Shown here one piece after another: positions 11,131 to 21,016 of a stretch of 64,000 bases of DNA; within the stretch, counting starts at the first letter, position 1; each line of letters starts with the position of its first letter. The notes beneath the pieces are model-generated. The model made no database searches, was not told the DNA's origin, and was given only the letters and a program-made list of their open reading frames with translations. Both the position numbers and the translations under genes were made by a program. Source of the stretch: Neoarius graeffei (taxonomy: Eukaryota > Chordata > Actinopteri > Siluriformes > Ariidae); the NCBI RefSeq assembly GCF_027579695.1, contig NC_083576.1:34805260-34869259 (forward strand), in the 5' to 3' direction.

Positions 11131-11371
11131 CACATTCATTCACACAAGAAAACTACCTTATCCATTTGTACATCACACCACAAACATTAGCATTTCTCAT
11201 CTGTTTGCACATCACGCCACAAACATTAGCATTACTGCTGTATCTGCTGCTATTGCTCATTTGCACTACTGTTCATATACACCTCATAAGCTGCTCTTCT
11301 AGCACCTTCTCCATTAGATATTATACTGTATTGCACTACTGCTATTTTGTACATTGATTTTAGTGTATTTT

Positions 11372-11438
<67 letters not shown>
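11372..11438 (+). repeat. (CTAT)n microsatellite
   Basis: Tetranucleotide array in the 3' UTR of the L2-like LINE. Confidence 0.95.
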
Positions 11439-11439
<1 letters not shown>

Positions 11440-11639
11440 ATATATTGTTTTTCTTACTTTTTGTGTGTGTAATCTTTACCTGTTTTTTACAAGTAAGGTG
11501 AGAAACAGCATTTCGATTCTCCTTTATGTCCTGGATATATAGTGAATTGACAATAAAGGATCTTTGAATCTTGATCTTTGAATTTACGTACACTTGTGAT
11601 TGACATGAATGTCATGGAAATATTGGACATTAGGGCAAC

Positions 11640-12225
11640 ACTGAACACCAGTGTCACTATCTAGCAAGTTTTACATCATGGATTGAGAGGCAGCCATCCA
11701 AGAAGGAAGCCTCTGCTACAAAATCGACACATTCAAGCTTGACTGAAGTTTACAACTGACCACATGGACAAAGAAAATACCTTCTGGAGGAAAGTTTTAT
11801 GGCCAAATTAGACAAAGATTGAGTTGCTTTGCCACAATGATCAGAGGTATGTTTGCAAGAGTAAAGGTGAGGTATTCAGCCCCAAGAACACTGTACCAGT
11901 TGCTAAGCAAATGTTAAGCATGGTTAAACAAAGTCGATGGAATAATGAAAAAAGAGGACTAACTCTGAATTCTTCAGCATAACCTCAAACCATCAGCTAG
12001 ACAGTGGAATCTTGGATACAATTAGGTGTTCCCACAGGGAAATGACCCCAAACACATCAGAGCTAATTTTGGAATGGATAAAGCAGGTAAACATTAAGTT
12101 ATTGGAATGTCTCAAAGTCCTGGCCTCAATCCTAACGAAAACATGTGGATTGTGCTGAAAAGTCAGGTCCATGTCAGGAAACCAACAAAATTAATTGAAC
12201 TCTAATAATTGACCCAGTTTTGGGC
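11640..12225 (+). pseudogene. Decayed Tc1-like transposase fragment
   Basis: Plus-strand translation in shifting frames gives a block resembling NDPKH at about 12044 and then LECLKVLASILTKTCG, a decayed form of the Tc1 [15 protein letters not shown] catalytic-E region, at 12100-12150. It is too degraded to place ends. No terminal repeats were recognised. It is a different and older family than the four CAGTGGTGCTTG Tc1 copies. Confidence 0.5.
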
Positions 12226-12565
12226 ATCGGTTTCCCCAGGCCTTGGTCCACCATGGATGAAGCAAGTTCTGCTCATTCTCGACTGTGGTGTGCTTGTTGT
12301 TCTCTTCAGCATCAGAGTTGCTTGGTGCTTTGTGCTGTGGTGTTTCTGTGCTCACTTTGTGGATCCGTAGTGCGGTGTTCTGGATGCAGTTGCCTGGTGG
12401 GGTCATGGTGACTGTGAAGACAGTGTGGGACATGCCTTTTGGTGGGACTGTGTGGCAGCTATGCCACTGGAGTTACATCTTGACCTGTTTTGTGGACTTT
12501 GTTTTTTGTTTTGTAAATGTATTGCGACCTTGGTTGTGCAAAAATACAATATAAATTAAATGTAC
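12226..12565. other. Unassigned, possible retroelement 3' end
   Basis: No domain was recognised. The sequence runs into an (AAT)n tract after AATATAAATTAAATG, which would fit a LINE or SINE tail, but nothing else supports this. Confidence 0.25.
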
Positions 12566-12570
12566 TTATT

Positions 12571-12654
<84 letters not shown>
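12571..12654 (+). repeat. (AAT)n/(ATT)n compound microsatellite
   Basis: About 10 AAT units followed directly by about 17 ATT units, which makes a perfect foldback. Confidence 0.95.
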
Positions 12655-12655
<1 letters not shown>

Positions 12656-12939
12656 GATGTATGTTGTACATTCTTCCCCAGAAAAAGAACAGTTCAAAGA
12701 AATCATGGGACTGCTTCCGGGAAGCCAAGATGTAGGACATGTTTTCTTGCTGCTCTTGGGTTAGTGACCAATTTATATATTTAACCTCACAAAGTTTTAT
12801 ATTATAAATAATTTTTGTCTGGGTAGATGCATAAAGTGATTCAATAAACTATTTAGAGCATCTCTGAGATACTTCTAATATTTAATCTGCAAGTCACAAT
12901 GACATCCATCTGATCCAAAACAGAGTCTACAAGAGGAGG

Positions 12940-13250
12940 CCATGGCAGGCCTGTAACCTCTTCTGGTGTGGCTAACACTAGCTCTACTGAACTGCTGCTC
13001 TCCATGATGGACTCCTTCAAGAATGATATCTTCGTTAAAATTGATCATCTTTCCACCAACCTTTGGTCAGCCTTTAACTATCATCAGTTAAAGACGAGCT
13101 CAAAAAGTCCATCAAGACTATGCAAAGCAAGTTTGATATGCATGGAGCAGCCTTGTCTGAGCTGGAGCATAATGCAGTAGTAGTAGGCCACAGTACTCGC
13201 ATAAGTGAGCTAGAGGCTCATGTCAATTCACTGCTAACCAAAGTCACATA
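12940..13250 (+). pseudogene. LINE-B ORF1, N-terminal coiled-coil segment
   Basis: Translation (one frameshift near 13090) gives SMMDSFKNDIFVKIDHLSTN and then SKFDMHGAALSELEHNAVV with TRISELEAHVNSLLTKVT. This is heptad-like, as in the coiled coil of L1/Tx1 ORF1 RNA-binding proteins. The frame would run directly into LDNRCEDLESRMRRNNIH at 14861 once the Tc1 (13251-14860) and one TA copy are ignored. It is dead because of that insertion. Confidence 0.7.
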
Positions 13251-14860
13251 CAATGGTGCTTGAAAGTTTGTGAACCCTTTAGAATTTTCTATATTTCTGC
13301 ATAAATATGACCTAAAACATCATCAGATTTTCACACAAGTCCTAAAAGTAGATAAAAAGAACCCAGTTAAACAAATGAGACAAAAATATTATACTTGGTC
13401 ATTTATTTATTGAGGAAAATGATCCAACATTACAAATCTGTGAGTGGCAAAAGTATGTGAACCTTTGCTTTCAGTATCTGGTGTGACCTCCTTGTGCAGC
13501 AATAACTGCAACTGAACGTTTCCAGTAACTGTTGATCAGTCCTGCACACTGGCTTGGAGGAATTTTAGCCCATTCCTCCATACAGAACAGCTTCAACTCT
13601 GGGATATTGGTGGGTTTCCTCACATGAACTGCTCACTTCAGGTCCTTCCACAACATTTCGATTGGATTAAGGTCAGGACTTTGACTTGGCCATTCCAAAA
13701 CATTAACTTTATTCTTCTTTAACCATTTTTTGGTAGAACGACTTGTGTGCTTAGGGTCATTGTTTTGCTGCATGACCCACCTTCTCTTGAGATTCAGTTC
13801 CTGGACAGATGTCCTGACATTTTCCTTTAGAATTCGCTGGTATAATTCAGAATTCATTGTTCCATCAATGATGGCAAGCCGTCCTGGCCCAGATGCAGCA
13901 AAACAGGCCCAAACCATGATACTACTACCATCATGTTTCACAGATGGGATAAGGTTCTTATGCTGGAATGCAGTGTTTTCCTTTCTCCAAACATAACACT
14001 TCTTGTTTAAACCAAAAAGTTCTATTTTGGTCTTATCCATCCACAAAATATTTTTCCAAAAGCCTTCTGGCTTGTCCACGTGAGCTTTAGCAAACTGCAG
14101 GCGAGCAGCAATGTTCTTTTTGGAGAGCAGTGGCTTTCTCCTTGCAATCCTGCCATGCACATCATTGTTGTTCAGTGTTCTCCTGATGGTGGACTCATGA
14201 ACATTAACATTAGCCAATGTGAGAGAGGCATTCAGGTGCTTAGAAGTTACCCTGGGGTCCTTTGTGACCTTGCTGACTATTACACGCCTTGCTCTTGGAG
14301 TGATCTTTGTTGGTCGACCACTCCTGGGGAGGGTAACAATGGTCTTGAATTTCCTCCATTTGTACACAGTCTGTCTAACTGTGGATTGGTGGAGTCCAAA
14401 CTCTTTAGAGATGGTTTTGTAACCTTTTCCAGCTTGATGAGCATCAACAACGCTTTTTCTGAGGTCCTCAGAAATCTCCTTTGTTTGTGCCATGATACAC
14501 TTCCACAAACATGTGTTGTGAAGATCAGACTTTGATAGATCCCTGTTCTTTAAATAAAACAGGGTGCCCACTCACACCTGATTGTCATCCCATTGATTGA
14601 AAACACCTGACTCTAATTTCACCTTCAAATTAACCGCTAATCCTAGAGGTTCACATACTTTTGCCACTCACAGATATGTAATATTGGATAATTTTCCTCA
14701 ATAAATAAATGACCAAGTATAATATTTTTGTCTCATTTGTTTAACTGGGTTCTCTTTATCTACTTTTAGGACTTGTCTGAAAATCTGATGATGTTTTAGG
14801 TCGTATTTATGCAGAAATATAGAAAATTCTAAAGGGTTCACAAACTTTCAAGCACCACTG
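13251..14860 (-). mobile_element. Tc1-A transposon, 1610 bp, in LINE-B ORF1
   Basis: Terminal inverted repeats CAATGGTGCTTGAAAGTTTG (left) and CAAACTTTCAAGCACCACTG (right), with longer imperfect arms of about 200 bp, are flanked by TA duplications (13249-13250, 14861-14862). GAGTGGCAAAAGTATGTGAACC-type motifs recur at the inner ends of both arms, like the IR/DR structure of fish Tc1 elements. It carries one transposase gene on the minus strand. Confidence 0.95.
13471..14493 (-). pseudogene. Tc1-A transposase, one nonsense codon
   Basis: This is a 340-codon DDE transposase frame that would cut and paste the element at TA sites. I take MAQTKEISEDLRKSV as the start (ATG at 14493) because it matches the other copies; an in-frame upstream ATG at 14571 lies in the terminal arm. 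The N-terminal paired-like HTH contains KTISKEFGLHQSTVRQTVYKW, and the GRPTKITPRARR linker follows. The catalytic region reads ILWMDKTKIELFG (usually WTDETK), NNDPKHTS (usually DNDPKH) and [15 protein letters not shown] at 13632-13630 replaces the Arg codon seen in other copies, and the C-terminus continues in frame to the TGA at 13471-13473. The altered residues and the stop indicate an inactive copy. Confidence 0.9.
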
Positions 14861-15130
14861 TATCTGGACAACAGATGCGAGGATCTGGAAAGCAGAATGC
14901 GGAGGAATAATATCCATCTCCTTGGAATACAAGAGGGGGCAGAGGGTCCATGTCTGGAGTTTGTTGCCCAGCTCTTTCAGGAGCTGCTCGACCAGGAGGA
15001 CAAGCCACTGCTGGACTGGGCCCACTGCACACTCTGTAGCCAACCTCAGAAGGGAAAACCTTCACGAGCATTTGTCATCAGGGTGCACTTTTTCCATGTC
15101 CACAATGATGTCCACTTTTTCCATGTCCAC
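14861..15130 (+). pseudogene. LINE-B ORF1, central segment
   Basis: It resumes ORF1 directly after Tc1-A: LDNRCEDLESRMRRNNIHLL (end of coiled coil), then GIQEGAEGPCLEFVAQLFQE, LLDWAHCTLC and FVIRVHFFHVHND. This is the RRM-like region seen in Tx1/L1 ORF1 proteins. The next residues of ORF1 are found 4 kb downstream at 19207, so LINE-C inserted here. A near-perfect tandem duplication around CACTTTTTCCATGTCCACA (about 15088-15132) lies at the junction. Confidence 0.75.
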
Positions 15131-15221
15131 AGTGAGGCGAACAGCTGGCTGTGCTAACAGCTGGCTGTGCTAACAGCTGACAGTGAAAGCTGGTTGTCCC
15201 AGCAACTTGCTACCAGGCTAT

Positions 15222-15759
15222 ATGGGCCCAAAGAAGATCCCCACTGCTGAGGAAGTCGATGACATAAAAAAGTCACTCGACTTCATAACTGAAGAAGTTT
15301 CTGTTGTCAGGCTGCAGCAGAAGAGCATATTGGACTTGGTGGAAGAGGTGAAAATGCTGCAGATCCAGAATGCAGAGAAGGATAAGCGGATTGCCGACCT
15401 AGAAAGCTGAGTGGCCAACCTGGAGCAATACTCCAGAATGAACGACGTTGTCGTCACCGGGCTCCAGGTAAAACCTCGGTCATACGCTTGGGCGGTGACC
15501 GCTATCAGCAGGGAGGAGCCCAGGGAGCTGGATGCTGAAACAAGGAAGGAAACTGAAAGGGACAAACGTCTATATCAATGAGCACCTGACAAAACACAAT
15601 GCTGACATCGCCAGAAAAGCACGACATCTGAAGAAGGAAAATAAAATTCAGTCCAAATGGATCACCAACTGCAAAGTTTTCATCAAGCTGAACGGGACAC
15701 CGGAGGAGGCGAGAGTTCTGGTCATACGGAACATCGAGGACTTGGACAAATACCAGTGA
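15222..15759 (+). pseudogene. LINE-C ORF1, internally deleted
   Basis: The ATG at 15222 gives MGPKKIPTAEEVDDIKKSL, then a heptad-rich coiled coil (LVEEVKMLQIQNAEKDKRI) and ADLES, where a TGA at 15408-15410 interrupts. The reading continues as VANLEQYSRMNDVVVTGLQ to about 15537. There the frame changes and the sequence becomes LKQGRKLKGTNVYINEHL and then NCKVFIKLNGTPEEARVL, ending DLDKYQ-stop at 15757-15759. The jump implies an internal deletion of the middle of an ORF1 RNA-binding protein. The stop codon and the deletion make it non-functional. Confidence 0.65.
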
Positions 15760-15815
15760 TGCTATTGGGACTGTACGGTAATCAATACCAACGTGACACT
15801 ACACCAAACCCAGCC

Positions 15816-17339
15816 ATGACACACACCGAAATAACTCCTTCATCCATTACCCGGAACACTACTCGGCTAACACAATTGCTTGTTGATTATGAAAACTTGG
15901 AACTGAAACCACATGAATTCACAGATCATAAACTGTTGGATACAGAAAATGACATAGACCCAGACAATAACTTTTTTTCAACCATTAAGGACAATTGCCA
16001 CTATTACACAGAGGAGCAGTACAATCAGTCCACTGAACCTGAGGGAAAATTATCAATAATACACTTCAACAGGGGCGGCCCAGTGGTGTAGTGGTTAGCG
16101 CTGTCGCCTCACAGCAAGAACGTCCGGGTTCGAGCCCCGTGGCCGGCGAGGGCCTTTCTGTGTGGAGTTTGCATGTTCTCCCCGTGTCCGTGTGGGTTTC
16201 CTCCGGGTGCTCCGGTTTCCCCCACAGTCCAAAGACATGCAGGTTAGGTTAACTGGTGACTCTAAATTGACCGTAGGTGTGAATGTGAGTGGGAGTGGTT
16301 GTCTGTGTCTATGTGTCAGCCCTGTGATGACCTGGCGACTTGTCCAGGGTGTACCCCGCCTTTCGCCCGTAGTCAGCTGGGATAGGCTCCAGCTTGCCTG
16401 CGACCCTGTAGAACAGGATAAAGCGGTTAGAGATAATGAGATGAGATGAGAGATATTAGTGATCATCTACCAGTTTTTACAATTTATGACTGTAATCATA
16501 AGAGAAATGTGACAGACCATAAACTTAAGTATAGAAGAGTTAGGACTGAGGAAGCCATGTTTGCATTAAATAATGATTTATTAATACAAGACTGGGAATC
16601 AGTTTATATAGAGAATAGCATTGATAGAGCATATGATAACTTTTTAAGTATATTCAAATTATTATATGATCAAAATTGCCCATTGAAGCAATATAGTACA
16701 AAACATAACCATAATGACCAACCTTGGATGACTAAAGGATTACAAAATGCCTGTAAGAAGAAAAACACTCTATATAGAGAATTTATTAAATTAAGAACCA
16801 AAGAGGCAGAAAATAAATATAAAAAATATAAAAACAAGTTAACAAGTATCATAAGGAGATGTAGGAAAGATTATCATGGTAAATTAATATATAATAACAA
16901 AAATAATATTAAATGAATATAGTATTATTAAAGATGGTTCTGGACAAATAGATTAACCTAAATACTTTAATGACAAAGATATTGAAAATTATAACATGGA
17001 TGTAGTTGCTAATAGTTTTAATATTTTTTTTGTTAATGTTGGACCAAGATTAGCTCAAAATATCTCTGATCCAGTAACAAATGATGATTGTATAGATAAT
17101 ATTATAAAGAGGAATTCTTGTTCTATGTTTCTTATACCAGTAGATGAGAAGGAAATTATTGATATAGTTAATAAATATAGTAATAAAATATGCACAGATT
17201 GTAATGATATTGATATGAAACTAGTAAAAACTATTATTGGGGGGGATTTCTAAACCATTAACATACATCTGTAACTTGTCATTTCAAACCGGTACATTTC
17301 CAAGCAATATGAAAATAGCAAAAGTAATTCCATTGTATA
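15816..17339 (+). pseudogene. LINE-C ORF2 fragments (endonuclease ends, RT N-terminus)
   Basis: The probable start is the ATG at 15816 (MTHTEITPSSITRNTTRL). The endonuclease begins at KLSIIHFN just before SINE-B. After the SINE only the end of the domain is present (ISDHLPVFTIYDC, 16450-16490), so roughly the endonuclease core is lost. An AT-rich linker follows, with FNIFFVNVGPRLAQNISD and then RT entry motifs TYICNLSFQTGTFPSN and KIAKVIPLY, cut by Tc1-B at 17340. The catalytic RT palm is not in the window. Confidence 0.65.
16072..16450 (+). mobile_element. SINE-B, tRNA-derived SINE
   Basis: It starts GGGGCGGCCCAGTGGTGTAG. The A box is TGGTGTAGTGGTTAGCG (16084-16100) and the B box GGTTCGAGCCC (16127-16137), spaced as in a tRNA. 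A conserved body follows, and it ends in (GATGA)n at 16435-16450. No clear TSD flanks it, and the endonuclease sequence on either side does not join, so insertion was accompanied or followed by deletion of host-element DNA. Confidence 0.9.
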
Positions 17340-18935
17340 CAGTGGTGCTTGAAAGTTTGTGAACCCTTTAGAATTTTCGATATATCTGAATAAATATGAC
17401 CTAAAACATCATCAGATTTTCACACAAGTCCTAAAAGTAGATAAAGAGAACCCAGTTAAACAAATGAGACAAAAATATTATACTTGGTCATTTATTTATT
17501 GAATGAAAATGATCCAATATTACCTATCTGTGAGTGGCAAAAGTATGTGAACCTTTGCTTTCAGTATCTGGTGTGACCCCCTTGTGCAGCAATAACTGCA
17601 ACTGAACATTTGTGGTAACTGTTGATCAGTCCTGCACACCGTCTTGGAGGAATTTTAGCCCATTCCTCCGTACAGAACAGCTTCAACTCTTGGATGTTGG
17701 CAGGTTTCCTCACATGAACTGCTCGCTTCAGGTCCTTCCACAACATTTCGATTGGATTAAGGTCAGGACTTTGACTTGGCCATTACAAAACATTAACTTT
17801 ATTCTTCTTTAACCATTCTTTGGTAGAACGACTTGTGTGCTTAGGGTCATTGTCTTGCTGTATGACCCACCTTCTCTTGAGATTCAGTTCCTGGACAGAT
17901 GTCCTGACATTTTCCTTTAGAATTCGCTGGTATAATTCAGAATTCATTGTTCCATCAATGATGGCAAGCCGTCCTGGCCCAGATGCAGCAAAACAGGCCC
18001 AAACCATGATACTACCACCACCATGTTTCACAGATGGGATAAGGTTCTTATTCTGGAATGCAGTGTTTTCCTTTCTCCAAACATAACGCTTCTCATTTAA
18101 ACCAAAAAGTTCTATTTTGGTTTCATCCGTCCACAAAACATTTTTCCAATAGCCTTCTGGCTTGTCCATGTGATCTTTAGCAAACTGCAGATGAGCAGCA
18201 ATGTTCTTTTTGGAGAGCAGTGGCTTTCTCCTTGCAACCCTGCCATGCACACCATTGTTGTTCAGTGTTCTCCTGATGGTGGACTCATGAACATGAACAT
18301 TAGCCAATGTGAGAGAGGCCTTCAGTTGCTTAGAAGTTACCCTGGGGTCCTTTGTGACCTCGCCGACTATTACATGCCTTGCTCTTTGTTGGTCGACCAC
18401 TCCTGGGGAGGGTAACAATGGTCTTGAATTTCCTTTATTTATACACAATCTGAGTGTGGATTGGTGGAGTCCAAACTCTTTCGAGATGGTTTTGTAACCT
18501 TTTCCATTCTGATGAGTATCAACAGCACTTTTTCTGAGGTCCTCAGAAATCTCCTTTGTTCGTTCCATGATATACTTCCACAAAGATGTGTTGTGAAGAT
18601 CAGACTTTGATAGATCTCTATTCTTTAAATAAAACAGGGTGCCCACTCACACCTGATTGTCATCCCATTGATTGAAAACACCTGACTCTAATTTCACCTT
18701 CAAATTAACTGCTAATCCTAGAGGTTCACATACTTTTGCCACTCACAGATATGTAATATTGGATCATTTTCCTCAATAAATAAATGACCAAGTATAATAT
18801 TTTTGTCTCATTTGTTTAATTGGGTTCTCTTTATCTACTTTTAGGACTTGTGTGAAAATCTGATGATGTTTTAGGTCATATTTATGCAGAAATATAGAAA
18901 ATTCTAAAGGGTTCACAAACCTTCAATCACCACTG
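17340..18935 (-). mobile_element. Tc1-B transposon, 1596 bp, in LINE-C
   Basis: Same family as Tc1-A. Ends CAGTGGTGCTTGAAAGTTTG and the degraded right end CAAACCTTCAATCACCACTG. The left TA is at 17338-17339; on the right CA then TATATA follows, so the right TA seems mutated. It interrupts the LINE-C reverse transcriptase. Confidence 0.93.
17561..18568 (-). pseudogene. Tc1-B transposase, several lesions
   Basis: The probable start is MERTKEISEDLRKSAVD at 18568. HTH: KTISKEFGLHQSTLRL. A deletion and frameshift replace the usual KWRKF...GRPTK linker (CINKGNSRPLLPSPG is read instead). The catalytic parts are better kept than in Tc1-[24 protein letters not shown], and [11 protein letters not shown] after an in-frame TAA that replaces the Glu codon before WPSQSP. 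The C-terminus ends GGHTRY-stop at 17561-17563. It is not active in cis. Confidence 0.85.
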
Positions 18936-19163
18936 CATATATATATATAAACCTAATTTGTATATATAGTTTATTTTGGTGGAAAGTGACATTTGATTAA
19001 CGGTGGTATAGAGGGTTAGGATTTGATAAGTTATTTACTTCTTCCTAATCCTTTCCGAACATTATTATGTTATTGCCTTGTGGCTACGCTATTCTGTTTA
19101 TGACGATGTTTTGATGATTACATTTTTTTTGTTTGTTTGTTTTATATCTTCTTTACTGTTCGG

Positions 19164-19165
<2 letters not shown>

Positions 19166-19206
<41 letters not shown>
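19166..19206 (+). repeat. (CAAT)n tail of LINE-C
   Basis: About ten AATC units, consistent with a LINE 3' tail; LINE-B ORF1 resumes right after it. Confidence 0.85.
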
Positions 19207-19491
19207 GTACTGAAGAGATCTGGAGAAAAGTCTCCTCTCCTTTATAACAGAAGGAGAGTTTTGATAGTTGTGGACTATACCACGGCTGTAGCTAAGAAGT
19301 GGGTGAACTTTGGTGATGTGAAACACCAGCTGCATGCATGCCCAGGCATGAAGTTTGCCCTGATCTATCCTGCGGTTTTGAGACTGACTTTACCAGAAGA
19401 CTCCACACACAGATTCGAGGACCTGGCTCTCGCGACAGACTTTGTGAAGAAGAACCTGAAAACAGCTGTTGTACAGCAGGATATGGGATGA
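19207..19491 (+). pseudogene. LINE-B ORF1, C-terminal domain
   Basis: An open segment VLKRSGEKSPLLYNRRRVLI, then WVNFGDVKHQLHACPGMKFA, YPAVLRLTLPEDSTHRFED, ending VVQQDMG-stop at 19489-19491. It is the C-terminal, nucleic-acid-binding part of a Tx1-type ORF1 protein and continues the reading that stopped near 15110 (HVHND...). Here only the fragment itself is undamaged; the gene is split by LINE-C and Tc1-A. Confidence 0.75.
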
Positions 19492-19598
19492 GCAATTCAC
19501 TATCAGGCCTGCTAGTGGGCTGGCTGGTGGACCAGTTGGTTGGCTAAGCTAACCTAGCTCGGGTATCATACTCAACAGACATTTCACTGCAGGCCCAC

Positions 19599-20495
19599 CA
19601 GGGGCGTGTTTAGCCTATTTTTGAGGGTGCTCAAGCACCCCCAAAAATGAGCTCAGCGCCCCCTAGCTCAGCACCCTCAAAAACACTGCTTTTGGACGTA
19701 ATTTTCAGAAATAAGTGCCCTTGCACACTAAGCAATGAATGTGTGCGTGGGCGTGTGTGTTCTTGAATTCACCTGTTAGGTGATAGTTGTATGAGCAGTA
19801 AAAGCCCTCTCCTCCTTGCGTCCCCTCTGATTGGGTTGCCTGTCCGCACGAGTGCTTGCTACGACATGGTGTTCTTTTTAACTGGATTCCACGCCGATGA
19901 GGAACTCGAAGTAGCACCTGAGTATTACTGGCATAGCGAGATGTGAAGGTACGGACTGGAGTTACAATTGTTAAACACAACACAATAATATGCATAATGC
20001 AGTATTGATGTTCCCTGGTCTATGAACAGAATGATAAAAACGACATTTATCATCCATATCAAGATACTTAATTAGCAAATTAATCAAAACAGACACTGAA
20101 ATGTACATGCACGAAGCAAACAGTTAAACAAATGACTATCAAAAGAACACTACCAAAATATAACAAAAAACATAAACTAATGTAAAATCATAATACACAC
20201 TAATTAACAATTACCACTGTTCAAAATGAATAGCTCCAACATTACAAATGCAGTAGTAGGTCTTGTTTAGTTAAAAATATAACGTAAATATTTGTGTCAG
20301 TGGTTGTAATTGTGTAGATATCATAGTTTATTGGGTCAGCTTCTGTTAAAACATTGCATAAGTCTAGTCTTGTCTAGTCTAGTCTTCTTGTCTAAGTCTA
20401 GTCTAAATGCGGAATAAACTGTCGTTCAAGCCAGGTGCCTCTGTCAGCTCTGGGGGCTAAGCACCCCCAAAGATCAGATGCTAGAATCGCCCCTG
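19599..20495. mobile_element. Non-autonomous hAT element, 897 bp
   Basis: Ends CAGGGGCGTGTTTAGCC and the complement of GCTAGAATCGCCCCTG (first eight bases CAGGGGCG identical). It is flanked by a perfect 8-bp TSD AGGCCCAC (19591-19598 and 20496-20503), diagnostic for hAT-type insertion. Just inside each end are short inverted stretches rich in GCACCCCCAAA-like motifs. No transposase frame is present, so mobility would have needed a protein from elsewhere. It sits between ORF1 and ORF2 of LINE-B. Confidence 0.92.
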
Positions 20496-20614
20496 AGGCC
20501 CACTCTGTTTCTCATTATCTCTCTCTATATATTTTGCCCCGTTTCAGTGAATGTATGGGTGATACCCGCTATATGGTGAAGTAATATGGATGTGCATATG
20601 TGTATGCATGTAAA

Positions 20615-20915
20615 TATAGTAAGCCCTGATGTGGGTGGAGTACTGAAGCACGGCAGGCGAGAGATGTTCACACACTTTATTTTTAAGACTTTCGCATTTT
20701 ATCTTCATTCACTCATTCACTCGCTACTCAGACGCATACACGTGTTTTGGTCAGGAGGACTCCCTTCTCTTTGCTCTGTCCTTCCTTTTCTACCCTCCGC
20801 CATCATTGCAACAAACACACATTAATTGACAACAGGTGCATTGACTTTGCCATTCATCTTCCCTGACCCCGCCCTCCATTCACAAACTGATGCTTGGCCA
20901 TGCCCCTGCTGCCAC
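20615..20915 (-). repeat. Gypsy-1 3' LTR
   Basis: It matches 27543-27840. The outer end TATAGTAAGCC has probably lost the TG start. The inner end GCTGCCAC abuts a C-rich tract (complement of the purine-rich polypurine tract). Confidence 0.85.
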
Positions 20916-20918
20916 CCC

Positions 20919-21016
20919 CCCCACCGCCTGACTCAGGACCGGGAGCCGTCTGACTTGCAGCAGACACCCCCACCGCCCGACTCAGGACCAGGAGCCATCT
21001 GACTTGCAGCAGACAC
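20919..21016 (-). repeat. 49-bp tandem duplication next to gypsy-1 3' LTR
   Basis: The unit CCCCACCGCCTGACTCAGGA...GCAGCAGACAC occurs twice in a row, at about 20919-20967 and 20968-21016, with a few differences. The equivalent place in gypsy-2 has one unit, so this is a copy-specific duplication that doubles the polypurine-tract complement. Confidence 0.75.

Larger units (their letters stand above)
8040..11586 (+). mobile_element. L2-like LINE, near full length but decayed
   Basis: It contains an AP-type endonuclease remnant, a reverse transcriptase remnant and a 3' end of ATAAAGGATCTTTGAATCTTGATCTTTGAATTT, with the short tandem TTGAATC-like tail typical of L2 elements. The start is approximate, set from a leader region with AAAGATGGCGG at 8100-8110. 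Coding frames are broken many times. The clade call (L2/CR1 group) is from motif resemblance only. Confidence 0.75.
15131..19206 (+). mobile_element. LINE-C, two-ORF APE-type LINE inserted in LINE-B ORF1
   Basis: It holds ORF1 (15222-15759), the start of ORF2 (15816 on), an ISDHLPVF endonuclease end, an AT-rich RT N-terminal part up to 17339, and after Tc1-B a 3' UTR (18936-19165) ending in a (CAAT)n tail. Most of the endonuclease and most of the RT are absent, so this is a deleted copy. ORF1 of LINE-B resumes immediately after the tail. The clade is not assigned. The left boundary is approximate. Confidence 0.7.

Noticed and set aside
12560..12784. ORFs of poly-Asn, poly-Tyr or poly-Ile
   Set aside because: They are translations of the AAT/ATT microsatellite.
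13730..14535. Plus-strand ORFs opposite Tc1-A
   Set aside because: They are shadows of the minus-strand transposase and recur opposite copies B, C and D for the same reason.
19166..19206. CRISPR-like array
   Set aside because: A simple (CAAT)n tail without spacers; no array is present anywhere in the window.
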